From an uncultured Bacteroidia bacterium (GTDB taxonomy: Bacteria > Bacteroidota > Bacteroidia > Bacteroidales > F082): a stretch of 32,119 nucleotides of DNA. Every line of letters starts with the position of its first letter. Position 1 is the first letter of the stretch. This document shows, piece by piece, positions 31,670-32,119 of this stretch. Location: NCBI GenBank assembly GCA_902770835.1, contig CACXUM010000043.1, positions 1 through 32,119 on the forward strand, read 5' to 3'. The notes under the pieces are model-generated. The model was not told the DNA's origin. It saw only the letters and a list, made by a program, of their open reading frames with translations, and did no database searches. A program made the position numbers and the translations under genes.

Positions 31670-32119
31670 ATTTATCTCATAACTTTTTCTTTTAATAGGT
31701 GATCGATGAAACGCTATCAGAATTACTATTTCCATTGGGAAACAATGAATCCATGTCTTTATCGGCAGAGGTTGTGCCACGCTCCACTTGCCTTTCAGAA
31801 TGGTCATAAATGTGGCACAAACAACCGGCTGCTACAATGTAACAGTCCTACACCATCCCGCCTGGGCTGTGGGGCTGTCGTACCACGGTAGCCGCATGAT
31901 TCATTCGCGCATAGCAATTGCTGATATTCAAGCCTTACGACTTGCAAATTCGGAAGAACGGGTTTAATATTGGGATTATTCGGAAACCAAGGAAAGTCGC
32001 AAAAGTGTCCATAACTCGAAGTTTCCTGACTTCGACAGCTAAGATTTTATGTTTTTCTTATCGATTGATTATCAACCATATCCGATATGATGTGAGAATA
32101 TTTGGGTGAATCGCGTCAC
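31670..32119. other. Unresolved stretch with overlapping short open frames
   Basis: No gene can be named here. Three overlapping frames are open over 31645-31967: plus 31706-31891, plus 31800-31967 (55 residues, containing TVLHHPAWAVGLSYHGSR and ADIQALRLANSEERV), and a minus frame from an ATG at 31807 (KGKWSVAQPLPIKTW). The base composition is more GC-rich than the flanks between about 31760 and 31920. Such multi-frame openness can mark a conserved RNA or remnant of a mobile element. From 31970 to the end I see nothing. Confidence 0.3.

Overview
The window looks like chromosomal DNA from an uncultured or little-studied Bacteroidales bacterium. The evidence is a complete type IX secretion / gliding core (PorP/SprF-like protein, GldK, GldL, GldM, GldN), a GldF-GldG ABC system, a GSCFA protein, secreted proteins with Por-type C-terminal sorting domains, and repeated promoter boxes of the Bacteroidetes form TAnnTTTG, with TTG about 20-22 bases upstream where it can be seen. 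Most genes from 3.9 to 28.5 kb lie on the minus strand.

Layout. 0-2.3 kb is a worn accessory zone: the end of a small lipoprotein gene, a decayed paralogue of it, hairpin repeats, a toxin-antitoxin-like pair, and three DNA copies of the antitoxin's 3' end. 2.3-3.9 kb is a plus-strand operon, DUF4160 - DUF2442 - holB. 3.9-7.5 kb is gldF-gldG-DUF4340. 7.6-13.3 kb holds a coiled-coil protein, a THUMP-like methyltransferase coupled to an rluB-type pseudouridine synthase with a very long Arg/Asp repeat tail, a GSCFA protein, a DUF559 nuclease-like gene bracketed by inverted repeats, trxB and tRNA-Pro(GGG). 13.4-22.0 kb is the secretion block, transcribed M23 peptidase - rseP - porP - gldK - gldL - gldM - gldN. 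22.3-26.3 kb holds two secreted-protein genes around a Fic gene. 26.4-28.5 kb is groES-groEL. 28.7-31.6 kb has a MATE transporter convergent with an AAA/DUF234 ATPase. The last 550 bases are unresolved.

How it fits together. GldK/L/M/N and the PorP-like protein form the core of a machine that moves folded cargo across the outer membrane. The M23 and RseP proteins beside them act in envelope remodelling and envelope proteolysis. The two secreted-protein genes at 22.3-26.1 kb are candidate cargo for this machine.

The most interesting structure is that pair. Both genes carry nearly identical 5' ends (upstream region plus signal peptide, 142 of 145 bases by eye) and nearly identical 3' ends (140 of 142 bases), but unrelated middles. 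In both, the reading frame is broken just before the final 39 codons of the sorting domain, and both run out in the same wrong frame. In one gene the break is an exact 10-base tandem duplication. This could be a cassette or phase-variable switch of secretion, a hotspot of decay, or an assembly artefact. Other leads are a probable self-regulated Fic promoter, the DUF559 gene inside inverted palindromes, and the repeated antitoxin 3' ends sharing one boundary.
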